A DNA stretch of 64,000 nt from assembly GCF_002813325.1 (NCBI RefSeq), contig NZ_PHUG01000001.1:5332001-5396000 (forward strand), read 5' to 3'. The translations under genes were made by a program, and so were the position numbers. This document shows, piece by piece, positions 44,687 through 53,569 of this stretch. The notes beneath the pieces were generated by a model, which did no database searches, was not told where the DNA came from, and saw only the letters and a program-made list of their open reading frames with translations. This DNA comes from Janthinobacterium sp. 64. GTDB taxonomy: Bacteria > Pseudomonadota > Gammaproteobacteria > Burkholderiales > Burkholderiaceae_D. How positions within the stretch are numbered: position 1 is the first letter of the stretch; every line of letters starts with the position of its first letter.

Positions 44687-45651
44687 GCGGCATCGACATC
44701 GTTTACCTGTGGGTAGACGGCGCCGATCCCGCCTGGCGCACGCGCCGGCAGCGCGCCTATGCCGCCTGGGAGCAGGCGCATCCCGGCCAGCTGGCCCTGC
44801 ACGGCAACGTGGCGGGGCGCTACCGCGACAACGGCGAACTGCGCTACAACCTGCGCGCGCTCGAGCGCTTCTTCCCCGGCCACGGCCACATCTACCTGCT
44901 GACGGACCGGCAAGTGCCCCACTGGCTGCGCGCCTCACCGCGCCTGACGGTGATCGACCATGCCAGCCTGATGCCCGGTGCTTCCCTGCCCGTGTTCGAC
45001 TCCGGCCATATCGAATCGTACCTGCACCATATTCCCGGCTTGTCCGAACGCTTCCTGTACCTGAACGACGACGTATTTTTTGGCGCGCCGTTCGAGCCCG
45101 CATTCTGGTTCGGGGAGGAAAGGGAGGGGCGTTTGAGTGTGTTTACGGAGAGCGCGCTGCAGCCCGATTTGCAGGGCTTGCGCGCCGACGTGGCGGCGCC
45201 CGTCAATTGCGCCATCCTGTCGCGGCAATGGCTGTCGGCGCAGTACGCCGATTACCTGCATGAACCGCGCCTGTATGCGCATGCGCCGCGGCCCATGCTG
45301 AAAAGCGCGCTGCATGCACTGGAAGCGCTGGCGCCGGCCATGTTTGCCAGCGTGCGCGCGACGGTGTTCCGTTCCTGGCAGGTGCCGGCGTTGCTGCCCG
45401 ACCTGGTGCCGCGCTGGATGGTGCATCAGGGCGTGGCGCGCTCGCGCATGCTCGATCCGCTGCATATCGCCAGCGGCGATGTGGAAGCGCCGCGGCAGCT
45501 GGAGGAGCTGGCGGCGCGTTTCGGCAGCTTGCCGTTTTTCTGCATCAACGATACCTGTGACGAGGCCGAGGACGACGACCCGCGCCTGCTACGCGTGGCC
45601 GCCACCTTGCAGCGGCTGCTGCCGCTGCCATCCTCATTCGAAGGCGCTTAA
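44683..45651 (+). CDS. Stealth family (capsule-type) phosphotransferase
   Basis: A 322-residue protein of the Stealth family, enzymes thought to transfer sugar-phosphates in polysaccharide synthesis. Region CR1 is IDIVYLWVDGADPAW at the very start and CR2 is RYNLRALERFFPG with IYLLTDRQVPHWL. RFLYLNDDVFFG carries the acidic Asp pair. No ATG lies before CR1; the only suitable start is TTG at 44683, in a 4-base TTGA overlap with the preceding stop. Its end overlaps the converging gene by 4 bases. Confidence 0.8.
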   Translation: MSGIDIVYLWVDGADPAWRTRRQRAYAAWEQAHPGQLALHGNVAGRYRDNGELRYNLRALERFFPGHGHIYLLTDRQVPHWLRASPRLTVIDHASLMPGASLPVFDSGHIESYLHHIPGLSERFLYLNDDVFFGAPFEPAFWFGEEREGRLSVFTESALQPDLQGLRADVAAPVNCAILSRQWLSAQYADYLHEPRLYAHAPRPMLKSALHALEALAPAMFASVRATVFRSWQVPALLPDLVPRWMVHQGVARSRMLDPLHIASGDVEAPRQLEELAARFGSLPFFCINDTCDEAEDDDPRLLRVAATLQRLLPLPSSFEGA

Positions 45652-46298
45652 GCCGATTTCTTCTTTGGCGCCAGGCTGATGCGGGCGGCGGCTGAACTGT
45701 CGGACAGCGACGCGAGGAACAGCAGCAAATAGGCGCCCAGTTCGAAGACTTCCTCGCCCAGCAGCGCGTAAGCGTCCGGCATGCCGTGAAATACCTTCTT
45801 GTCGAAAGGCCAGCCGGCGACCATCAGCAAGCCGCCTATGGCCGTCAGGATGGTGATGCGCATGCTGAAAATCCGCGGCGCCGCGGCAAACACCTTGCGC
45901 GCGCGCGGCGCGAAAAAGATCAGTATGCGTATCAGGATCAGCAATTCCACCACACGCAGGGCTTTTTCCAGTTGTGCCCAGGCCGGTGCCGTACCGAACT
46001 GGTCGATATCGAGTTCGCGCAGCAGGAAGCCGAATAGCAGGGCCGACAAGCCCGCATGCATGAGGAAACGCAGGGACTGGCGGTCAGGCTCTTGCCACGC
46101 GCGCACGCCGTGCACCGTGCAGGCCAGGGCAAGGAACAGCGCCTGCAGCCATTCCAGTAAATGGTTTTCATCGTCGATATTCGGAAACACCGTCCACAGG
46201 GCGATGGAGGCGAGCATGCTGAGCAGCACAGCGCTGGCGACGCAGGCATTGCTGCGGCTGAGCGAAATCAGGGCTTCGCGCATGGAAGTGAAATTCAT
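45648..46298 (-). CDS. Hypothetical membrane protein
   Basis: A 216-residue integral membrane protein with about six transmembrane helices (near residues 18-38, 55-70, 85-100, 120-140, 150-175, 185-205). No recognised family. The ATG at 46298 gives a sensible N-terminus (MNFTSMREALISL); an upstream in-frame start at 46454 would add a 52-residue extension rich in Arg, Pro and Cys that looks non-coding. Convergent with the Stealth gene. Confidence 0.75.
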   Translation of the reverse strand: MNFTSMREALISLSRSNACVASAVLLSMLASIALWTVFPNIDDENHLLEWLQALFLALACTVHGVRAWQEPDRQSLRFLMHAGLSALLFGFLLRELDIDQFGTAPAWAQLEKALRVVELLILIRILIFFAPRARKVFAAAPRIFSMRITILTAIGGLLMVAGWPFDKKVFHGMPDAYALLGEEVFELGAYLLLFLASLSDSSAAARISLAPKKKSA

Positions 46299-46549
46299 GG
46301 TTGGATCGTAACGGCTAAAGTTGCGCGGCGGCGGTATTGCAGCCTGCGGGCGCAGCTTTTTTCGGGGAGACTGCCGCGCGGTTCCCGTCAGCGCGGAAGC
46401 CGCACAGCAAGCGCTATGGCGGGGTGTAGCGGGGATTTCATTGCTATTACGCAATAACTTCTCGAGAAAAGATGCGTGAGCATCGTATCATGTTTCTTTT
46501 GAAGACGTCGGTTACTGACTTTAAAGTCGGTAAAATACGCTGTGTTTAT

Positions 46550-47314
46550 TCAAGCATGGCGCGCCAGATGGGCGGCCGCTTCTTCGATGGACTGGTGCGC
46601 GCGCGCGGCCATGGCGTCGCCCAGCATCACCAGCACGGGACCGTGGGTGTCGCCCAGGCCATGCGCCAGGGCGCTCAGCGTCAGGCGCACGATGCGCTGG
46701 TCCGGGCGGCTGCAGTTTTCAATCACCACCACCGGGGTATCGGCGCGGCGGCCCTGGGCCAGCAGGCGCTGCGCCGTGGCGATGGCTTCGCGTCCGCCCA
46801 TGTATTGCACCAGGGTATCGCAGTCGGGAATGCGCGTCTGCTCCGGTTCTCCCGGCGCCGTGCTCGAAGTAAAGAAGGCCACGCTGCGCGCCACGCCCCG
46901 CTTGGTCAGCGGTTGCAAGGTGGCGGCGGCGGCCGCCAGGGCCGTGGTAATGCCGGGTACCACTTCGACGGCGATGCCCGCTTCTTCCAGCGCCCGCAGC
47001 TCTTCGTCGGCACGGCCGAACAGCATGGGGTCGCCCCCTTTCAGCCGCACGACGACGGCGTGCTTGCGCGCGTTGTCGACCAGTTGCTTGTTGATGAAGG
47101 CTTGCGCCGTCGACAACTGGCCGCAGCGCTTGCCGACCAGAATCTTTTGCGCCTGCGGGCACAGCTCCAGCATCTCTTCGGTGACCAGCGCGTCGTGCAG
47201 CACGACGTCCGCTTGCGCCAGCAGGCGCGCGCCGCGCAAGGTCATCAGGTCTTGCGCGCCGGGGCCGGCGCCAACCAGGTAGACCTTGCCGGGGAGAGAT
47301 GCGGAGTTGTTCAT
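46550..47314 (-). CDS. cobA: Uroporphyrinogen-III C-methyltransferase
   Basis: A 254-residue SUMT enzyme that methylates uroporphyrinogen III twice to give precorrin-2 for siroheme. Motifs VYLVGAGPGAQDLMTLRG, VVVRLKGGDP, VVPGITTALAAAA and VIENCSRPDQ are diagnostic. It lacks the CysG dehydrogenase/ferrochelatase domain, so those steps need other proteins; CbiX nearby may supply the chelatase. It is the last gene of the cys operon, 14 bases after cysN, and supplies the cofactor of CysI. Confidence 0.95.
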   Translation of the reverse strand: MNNSASLPGKVYLVGAGPGAQDLMTLRGARLLAQADVVLHDALVTEEMLELCPQAQKILVGKRCGQLSTAQAFINKQLVDNARKHAVVVRLKGGDPMLFGRADEELRALEEAGIAVEVVPGITTALAAAAATLQPLTKRGVARSVAFFTSSTAPGEPEQTRIPDCDTLVQYMGGREAIATAQRLLAQGRRADTPVVVIENCSRPDQRIVRLTLSALAHGLGDTHGPVLVMLGDAMAARAHQSIEEAAAHLARHA

Positions 47315-47328
47315 GGTGCTTGCCTTCC

Positions 47329-48648
47329 TTAGCTGACGCGGATCATGCCGGCCGCGACCGTCTGGTGGGTGACTTCATCGATCAGGATAAACGCACCGGT
47401 GGCCCGGATATCGGCATACGCATCGGCCGCCAGCGCCTGCTGCACGTTCAGGCTGATGCGCGCGATGTCGTTCAGTTTCAAGCCTTCGGCCGGATGGCGC
47501 TGCTGCGTATTGATGTCGAGGATAGACTCGATCGCCGTCACTTTCGCCGCCGTCTGTTTCGTGCCGTGCTTGATCCAGTACTTGCGGCGCAGGTCCAGCG
47601 CGTCTTCGGACAGCCAGCACACGTCGGCCACCACTGTTTTCAGCAGGGTGGCAGGGCGCTCGCTGCTTGCCAGCAAGTCGCCGCGCGAGATATCGAGGTA
47701 TTCATTGAGCAGCAGGGTGACGGACTGGCCCACCACGGCGGTGCTCAGCGAGCCGTCCAGGGTGACGATATCCTTGACCGTTGCCGTCTGGCCCGAGGGC
47801 TGCACCACCAGGGTGTCGCCGATGCTGACCTTGCCCGCCTCGATGCGGCCCATGTAGCCGCGGAAGTCGTTCGCTTCGTGGCCATTGTGGCGCGCCACCA
47901 GTTGCACCGGGAAACGGAAGGGCGTGTCGTGCGATTCGTCGTAGACGGACAGCGATTCAAGCAGCTCGATCAGGGTCGGGCCCGTGTACCAGCCCAGCTT
48001 GTCGCCGCGTTCGACGACGTTGTCGCCCGTGAGTGCCGACAGCGGGATCGGCGTGATGTCTTTCAAGCCCAGCGACTGGGCGAATGTGCGGTAGGCAGCG
48101 ACGATGCGGTTGTACACCGTTTCATCGTAGTCGACCAGGTCCATCTTGTTGACGGCGACGACCACGTGCTCGATCTGCAGCAAATGGGCAATCGTCGAAT
48201 GACGCTTGGTCTGGATCAACAGCTCCACGCTGCCATCGTCACCCAGTTTCACTTTCGACACGTCGATCAGGATGATGACGGCGTCGGCCGTGGACGCCCC
48301 CGTGACCATGTTGCGCGTGTACTGTTCATGGCCCGGCGTGTCGGCGATGATGAACTTGCGTTTCGGCGTGGCGAAGTAACGGTAGGCCACGTCGATGGTG
48401 ATGCCTTGCTCGCGTTCCGCTTCCAGGCCGTCCGTCAGCAGCGACAGGTCGACCGTGTCGCCCACCGTGCGCTTGTGCTTGGAGCGCGACATGGCGTCGA
48501 GCTGGTCGGCGAAGATGCCCTTGCTGTCGAACAGCAAACGGCCGATCAGGGTGCTCTTGCCGTCATCGACGGAACCGGCCGTAATAAAACGCAACATGCC
48601 GCGCTCTAAACTGTCGGTGGAGGTGGTGTTCTGGATTGCTGCGTTCAT
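47329..48648 (-). CDS. cysN: Sulfate adenylyltransferase subunit 1 CysN
   Basis: A 439-residue GTPase subunit of ATP sulfurylase. GTP-binding motifs are intact: AGSVDDGKST (G1), DTPGHEQYTRN (G3) and NKMDLVD (G4). A C-terminal EF-Tu-like domain follows. There is no fused CysC kinase domain. The start codon overlaps the cysD stop by one base (TAATG). Confidence 0.95.
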   Translation of the reverse strand: MNAAIQNTTSTDSLERGMLRFITAGSVDDGKSTLIGRLLFDSKGIFADQLDAMSRSKHKRTVGDTVDLSLLTDGLEAEREQGITIDVAYRYFATPKRKFIIADTPGHEQYTRNMVTGASTADAVIILIDVSKVKLGDDGSVELLIQTKRHSTIAHLLQIEHVVVAVNKMDLVDYDETVYNRIVAAYRTFAQSLGLKDITPIPLSALTGDNVVERGDKLGWYTGPTLIELLESLSVYDESHDTPFRFPVQLVARHNGHEANDFRGYMGRIEAGKVSIGDTLVVQPSGQTATVKDIVTLDGSLSTAVVGQSVTLLLNEYLDISRGDLLASSERPATLLKTVVADVCWLSEDALDLRRKYWIKHGTKQTAAKVTAIESILDINTQQRHPAEGLKLNDIARISLNVQQALAADAYADIRATGAFILIDEVTHQTVAAGMIRVS

Positions 48649-49559
48649 TAGAAATACCCTGCTTTCTTGCGTTTTTCCATCGAGGCTTCGGAGGTCTGGT
48701 CGTCCATGCGGGTGGCGCCACGTTCCGTGATTTGCGTGATTGCCGTTTCGGCGATGATGGCGTCCACGGTTGCCGCATCGGACGAGACGGGGCAGGTGCA
48801 CGAGATATCGCCCACCGTGCGGAAGCGCACGACTTGCGTTTCCACCGTTTCGCCTTCGCGCGGCGGCGTCAGGTCCGTCAGCGGCACCAATAAACCGTTG
48901 CGCGGGATCACCTGGCGCTCGTGCGCGAAGTAGATCGGCGGCAGTTCCAGCTGCTCGCGGGCGATGTATTGCCATACATCCAGTTCGGTCCAGTTCGAGA
49001 TGGGGAAGACGCGCATGTTTTCACCGGGATGGACGCGCGTGTTATACAAATCCCACAGCTCGGGACGCTGCGCTTTCGGATCCCAGGCGCCGAATTCGTC
49101 GCGGAAGGAAAAGATGCGTTCCTTGGCGCGGGCCTTTTCTTCATCGCGGCGCGCGCCGCCAATGCAGGCGTCAAATTTATGTTCAGCGATGGTTTCCAGC
49201 AAGGTCACGGCTTGCGCCGCATTGCGCGAATCCGTGGCCGGGTTGCGCAGGCGCACGGTGCCGCGCTGGATCGAGTCTTCCACGGAGCCGACGATCAGGC
49301 GCTCGCCCAGTTCCGCCACCTTCTTGTCGCGGAAGGTGATGACTTCCGGGAAGTTGTGGCCCGTGTCGATATGCACGAGGGGGAATGGGAACTTGCCCGG
49401 GCGGAAGGCTTTTTCGGCCAAACGCAGCAGGACGACGGAATCCTTGCCGCCGGAAAACAGCAGGGCGGGATTGGCCGATTCGGCCGCCACTTCGCGCAGG
49501 ATGTGGATGGCTTCCGATTCAAGGCTGTCGAGGTGACGCTGGTTCAAAATATTGCTCAT
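48648..49559 (-). CDS. cysD: Sulfate adenylyltransferase subunit 2 CysD
   Basis: A 303-residue ATP-PP-loop subunit that makes adenosine phosphosulfate. The PP-loop LLFSGGKDSVVLL is at about residue 33. KVAELGERLIVGSVEDSIQRG, IGGARRDEEKARAKERIFSFRD and FPISNWTELDVWQYI match CysD. It is followed by cysN and preceded by cysH in the operon. Confidence 0.96.
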   Translation of the reverse strand: MSNILNQRHLDSLESEAIHILREVAAESANPALLFSGGKDSVVLLRLAEKAFRPGKFPFPLVHIDTGHNFPEVITFRDKKVAELGERLIVGSVEDSIQRGTVRLRNPATDSRNAAQAVTLLETIAEHKFDACIGGARRDEEKARAKERIFSFRDEFGAWDPKAQRPELWDLYNTRVHPGENMRVFPISNWTELDVWQYIAREQLELPPIYFAHERQVIPRNGLLVPLTDLTPPREGETVETQVVRFRTVGDISCTCPVSSDAATVDAIIAETAITQITERGATRMDDQTSEASMEKRKKAGYF

Positions 49560-49598
49560 ATGGGTGCTTTCTTGTTCTGCTGAGTCTGTTGTGTCTGT

Positions 49599-50315
49599 TC
49601 AGGCTGCCACGGATTTGATGCGTATTAACTTGCCGTCCACCATGTGCAGGCCGCATTCCTTGGAATCCGGGTTTTCCCACCACCAGCGTCCTGCCCGTAC
49701 ATCTTCACCCGGCTGGACGGCCCGCGTGCACGGTTCGCAGCCGATGGACGGGTAGCCCTGGTCGTGCAGCGCGTTGTAGGGCACGTCGTTGGCGCGGATG
49801 TAGGCCCACACGTCTTCTTCCGACCAGTCGGCCAGCGGATTGAATTTCGTCATGGCGTGTGCCGTATCAATCTCTTGCACGTGCAATTCGGCGCGCGTGG
49901 TGGACTGGGCGCGGCGCTGTCCCGTCACCCACGCCTTGTTGCCGGCCAAGGCGCGGCCCAGCGGTTCGACCTTGCGGATGCGGCAGCATTCGCGGCGCAT
50001 CTCGACGCTGTTGTAGAACGCGTTCAGGCCGTTCTGTTCCACGTAGGCAGCCACCGCTTCCGGCTGCGGGCGGTACAAAGTAATGTCGTGGCCGTAGCGG
50101 GCTTTCACCTTGTCGAGCACGGCCAGGGTTTCCTGGTGCAGCCGGCCTGTTTCCAGGGAAAAGATGTCGATTGGCAGCTTCGCCTTGAGTATCATGTGGG
50201 TCAGCACCATGTCTTCGGCTGCCAGGCTGGACGCGAACACGGCCGGCGAAAACTCCGCGGCGATGCGTGTCAGCGTTTGCTCGGTGGCGTCAATCAAAGA
50301 AGTCAGATCGCTCAT
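49599..50315 (-). CDS. cysH: Adenylyl-sulfate reductase, CysH family
   Basis: A 238-residue thioredoxin-dependent reductase. It has the Cys pairs of the [4Fe-4S]-containing type: C110-C111 (RRECCRIRK) and C193/C196 (GCEPCTR), plus the catalytic Cys in KECGLH (about 221). In characterised enzymes this cluster goes with APS, rather than PAPS, as substrate. This fits the absence of an APS kinase domain on CysN and of cysC in the operon. Product is sulfite. Confidence 0.94.
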   Translation of the reverse strand: MSDLTSLIDATEQTLTRIAAEFSPAVFASSLAAEDMVLTHMILKAKLPIDIFSLETGRLHQETLAVLDKVKARYGHDITLYRPQPEAVAAYVEQNGLNAFYNSVEMRRECCRIRKVEPLGRALAGNKAWVTGQRRAQSTTRAELHVQEIDTAHAMTKFNPLADWSEEDVWAYIRANDVPYNALHDQGYPSIGCEPCTRAVQPGEDVRAGRWWWENPDSKECGLHMVDGKLIRIKSVAA

Positions 50316-50324
50316 GATGGGTCC

Positions 50325-50885
50325 TCAGATGCCGGCCGCGTTGTCGAGGTCAGGATTCTGGCCTTCGCGCTGATGACGGCGGAACAGCGGCGATTTCTGA
50401 TCCCACGAGGCCTGGTAGGTTTCCGAAAAGACCGACAAACCTTTCAGGGCGTCATGGATGCTGCGGTCGGGCCGCGTCGCATAGGCGTCAAAGCCTACCC
50501 GGTGCATGGAAAACAGCTGGTCGCGCAGCACGTCGCCGATGGCCCGCAATTCACCCTGGAAACCGAGACGGGCGCGCAGGTTGAAGGCGATGGAGTAGCC
50601 GCGGCCATCCGTGAATTTCGGGAAGTCCACGCCGATGACGGGCAGTAGCGCCACGTCGGCCGCCAGTTCTTCCGGACGCTCGTCGCTGGCCAGCCAGACG
50701 CCGATGTCGGGCAGGCGCGCGGCCAGGGTGTCGCGCTGGGCTTGCCATACGGGCAGGGGGACGATGACCTTGCCGGCAGGCACGACGACCGTTTCCGGCG
50801 TGTCGGTTTCATCGAGGCGCAGCAAGCCCCAGGTATTTGGCACCACGGCGGCGTTCTTGATGATTTCTTCGCGTACTTCAAACAT
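50325..50885 (-). CDS. DUF934 domain protein of the sulfite reduction operon
   Basis: A 186-residue soluble protein. DUF934 spans about 40-160, with LPVIGVDFPKFTDGRGYS and LRARLGFQGELRAIGDVL, the family's best conserved stretches. DUF934 genes are typically adjacent to cysI in proteobacteria; the protein is often called an oxidoreductase but its chemistry is not established. It overlaps the cysI end by 8 bases and precedes cysH by 9 bases. Confidence 0.9.
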   Translation of the reverse strand: MFEVREEIIKNAAVVPNTWGLLRLDETDTPETVVVPAGKVIVPLPVWQAQRDTLAARLPDIGVWLASDERPEELAADVALLPVIGVDFPKFTDGRGYSIAFNLRARLGFQGELRAIGDVLRDQLFSMHRVGFDAYATRPDRSIHDALKGLSVFSETYQASWDQKSPLFRRHQREGQNPDLDNAAGI

Positions 50886-52566
50886 ATTCGTCTTCTCCCA
50901 CCAGGTTGCCGACCGTGATCGGCGTTGCATATACGTGTTCCTTGAACGGCGCCAGGCCCAGGCGCTGGGCCGTGTCGACGAAGCGTTCGCCTTCGTGGCG
51001 GTCGCGCACGTAGACGTGCAGCAGGCGGCCGATGACTTCAGGCATCTGCAGGGAAGAGAACGAGGGGCCGATGATCTTGCCGATGGCCGCGTTGTTGCCC
51101 TGCGCGCCGCCGATCGACACCTGATACCATTCGCTGCCATCCTTGTCGACGCCGAGAATGCCGATGCTGCCCACATGATGGTGGCCGCAGGCATTGATGC
51201 AGCCGGAAATATTCAGTTCGATCTCGCCGATGTCGTGCTGGAAGTCGATGCTGTCGAAACGTTCGGCAATGGCGGCCGCGATCGGCAGCGACTTGGCGTT
51301 CGCCAGCGAGCAGAAATCGCCACCTGGGCAGCAGATCATGTCCGTCAGCAAACCGATGTTCGGCGTGGCCAGGCCGTGCGCCTTGGCTTCCTGCCACAGT
51401 TTAAAGAGTTTCGATTGCTCCACGTCGGCCAGCACCAGGTTTTGCTCATGCGTCACGCGCAGTTCGCCAAAGCTGTAGCGGTCGGCCAGATCGGCCGCGA
51501 AGTCGATCTGCTCGGCCGTCGCGTCGCCCGGTGGCACGCCCGTTTTTTTGAGCGACAGCACCACGGCCACATAGCCGGGGCGCTGGTGTGGCTTGACGTT
51601 GCGCGCCAGCCAGTTCACATACGCCTTGTTGTCCGCGTGCTCGGCCTTGTAGTCGAATTCCGGCAGGGCAAGGTAGGCGGGCGGATTGAAAAAGTCCGCC
51701 ACGCGCTGCATTTCCTCGGCCGTCAAGGTTTCCGGACCATCTTTCAAGTCAACCCACTCCGCTTCCACCTGGCGCGTGAATTCTTCCACGCCGATGGCTT
51801 TCAGCAGAATCTTGATGCGCGCCTTGTATTTGTTGTCGCGGCGGCCGTGCAGGTTGTACACGCGCATGATGGCCTGGATGTAGGTCAGCAAATGCTGCCA
51901 CGGCAGGAAGTCGCGCACGACGCTGCCCAGGATCGGCGTGCGGCCCATGCCGCCGCCCGCCATGACCTTGAATCCCACCTCGCCGGCGGCGTTGCGCACG
52001 GCCGTCAAGCCGATATCGTGCACGGCAATGGCGGCGCGGTCTTCCTCGGCGCCATTGATGGCGACCTTGAATTTGCGCGGCAGGGCGATGAACTCGGGGT
52101 GGAAGGTGCTCCATTGGCGCAACACCTCCGCGTACGGGCGCGGATCGATGATTTCATCGGCGGCGACACCGGCGTACGGGTCCGATGTTGTATTACGGAT
52201 ACAGTTGCCGGACGTCTGGATCGCGTGCATTTCCACGGAAGCGAGGTCCGTCAGGATATCGGGAGTCTGTTCCAGCTCAATCCAGTTGAACTGGATGTTC
52301 TGGCGCGTGGTGAAGTGGCCATAGCCGCGGTCATATTTGCGAGCGATGTGCGCGAACATGCGCATCTGCGTCGACGACAGCAAGCCGTACGGCACGGCGA
52401 TGCGCAGCATGTAGGCGTGGCGTTGCATGTACAGGCCGTTTTGCAGGCGCAGCGGGATGAATTCCTCTTCCGTCAGTTCATTGGCGATACGGCGCGCAAC
52501 CTGGTCTCGGTACTGGGCGATGCGCTCTTTGATGATGAGGTGGTCGTACTGATCGTAATGGTACAT
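50878..52566 (-). CDS. cysI: Sulfite reductase hemoprotein CysI (nitrite/sulfite reductase family)
   Basis: A 562-residue siroheme and [4Fe-4S] enzyme reducing sulfite to sulfide. The cluster ligands are C413 and C419 (CCPGGDFC) and C456/C460 (SGCINACGHHH). The N-terminal ferredoxin-like half-domains include RQNIQFNWIELEQ and TSGNCIRNTTSD. There is no CysJ flavoprotein gene nearby, so it probably takes electrons from ferredoxin or another donor. Second gene of the cys operon. Confidence 0.94.
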   Translation of the reverse strand: MYHYDQYDHLIIKERIAQYRDQVARRIANELTEEEFIPLRLQNGLYMQRHAYMLRIAVPYGLLSSTQMRMFAHIARKYDRGYGHFTTRQNIQFNWIELEQTPDILTDLASVEMHAIQTSGNCIRNTTSDPYAGVAADEIIDPRPYAEVLRQWSTFHPEFIALPRKFKVAINGAEEDRAAIAVHDIGLTAVRNAAGEVGFKVMAGGGMGRTPILGSVVRDFLPWQHLLTYIQAIMRVYNLHGRRDNKYKARIKILLKAIGVEEFTRQVEAEWVDLKDGPETLTAEEMQRVADFFNPPAYLALPEFDYKAEHADNKAYVNWLARNVKPHQRPGYVAVVLSLKKTGVPPGDATAEQIDFAADLADRYSFGELRVTHEQNLVLADVEQSKLFKLWQEAKAHGLATPNIGLLTDMICCPGGDFCSLANAKSLPIAAAIAERFDSIDFQHDIGEIELNISGCINACGHHHVGSIGILGVDKDGSEWYQVSIGGAQGNNAAIGKIIGPSFSSLQMPEVIGRLLHVYVRDRHEGERFVDTAQRLGLAPFKEHVYATPITVGNLVGEDEYV

Positions 52567-52635
52567 ATCAATTCCTAAAAAAGCCGGGGTACTGGAAGAC
52601 TGCCTGGGATGATGTTCTGGATACTGCTCTTGTCT

Positions 52636-53409
52636 TTAATAGATTAGCTTTATTGCCACGCCGGTCAAGGTCATCGCCAGCAGCACTCTTAAAAACTTTT
52701 CCGGCACGGAGCGGGCCACCCAGGAGCCGAGCGTGATGCCGGGCAGGGAGCCGACCAGCAGCGAGGCCAGCAATTCCCAGTGGATGGAGCCGAGCCACCA
52801 GTGGCCCAGGGCGGCGATGGCCGTCAGGGGCACGGCATAGGCGATATCGGTGCCCGCCACTTCGGCCGAACTCATGCGTGGATACAGCATCACCAGCAAG
52901 GTGGCGCCGATGGCGCCGGCGCCGATCGACGAGACCGTCACCAGCACGCCCAGCACGGCGCCGGCGATGATGGTCGCAGCGGCAAGCTTGTTGCCTTGCA
53001 ATTGTTTCTCAGGGTGCGCGTTGATCCAGGCCAGCATGCGGCCCTTGAAGATCAGCGCCACGACGGTCAGCAGCACGGAGACGGCGATCGAGTAGCGGAT
53101 GATCTGGCCGATTTCCGGCGACAGGGTGCCGAACGACTTGAGCGCCAGGGTCGACACGACGGCGGCAGGCAGGGCGCCGATGCACAGGCGCTTGACGATA
53201 TCCCAGCGGATGGTGCCGCGCAGGCGGTGCGTCAGGGTGCCGGCGCTCTTGGTGATCGAGGCGAACGCGAGGTCGGTGCCCACGGCCACGGAGGGCGGCA
53301 CACCAAACAGCAGGGTTAACAGCGGCGTCATCAGCGAGCCGCCGCCCACGCCGGTCATTCCTACGAGTAATCCTACGGCAAATCCTGAGACTATATAAGA
53401 CAAAGTCAT
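52636..53409 (-). CDS. TSUP family transporter (TauE/SafE-like)
   Basis: A 257-residue inner-membrane protein with about eight helices. The repeated family motif is seen as GMTGVGGGSLMTPLL near residue 20 and SIGAGAIGATLL near 155. TSUP proteins move sulfite, sulfonates or other sulfur anions. As the first gene of the cys operon it may import sulfate or export excess sulfite. The gap to cysI is 69 bases. Confidence 0.88.
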   Translation of the reverse strand: MTLSYIVSGFAVGLLVGMTGVGGGSLMTPLLTLLFGVPPSVAVGTDLAFASITKSAGTLTHRLRGTIRWDIVKRLCIGALPAAVVSTLALKSFGTLSPEIGQIIRYSIAVSVLLTVVALIFKGRMLAWINAHPEKQLQGNKLAAATIIAGAVLGVLVTVSSIGAGAIGATLLVMLYPRMSSAEVAGTDIAYAVPLTAIAALGHWWLGSIHWELLASLLVGSLPGITLGSWVARSVPEKFLRVLLAMTLTGVAIKLIY

Positions 53410-53433
53410 GCTTGCACCCCCAAAGTACCCGCA

Positions 53434-53461
53434 ATAGTAATAAACTTAGTGTTTATTCCAA
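53434..53461 (-). promoter_or_regulatory. Predicted cys operon promoter with a dyad in its spacer
   Basis: On the minus strand TTGGAA (plus 53456-53461), a 16-base spacer and TACTAT (plus 53434-53439) form a -35/-10 pair. A perfect dyad AATAAAC-TTAGT-GTTTATT (53439-53457) fills the spacer. A regulator bound there would directly control the operon. Confidence 0.55.
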
Positions 53462-53569
53462 ACTACTTAGTACGCATTTGCTTATATGCGATATGCGTAT
53501 ATGCATGAGCGCAAAATCATGGGTGGGGCGGAAACTCGGCAAATCACGGCAATCTAGGGCAAACCAGCA

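Noticed and set aside
50611..52578. 655-codon open frame antisense to cysI
   Set aside because: Shadow frame; cysI has full cofactor motifs.
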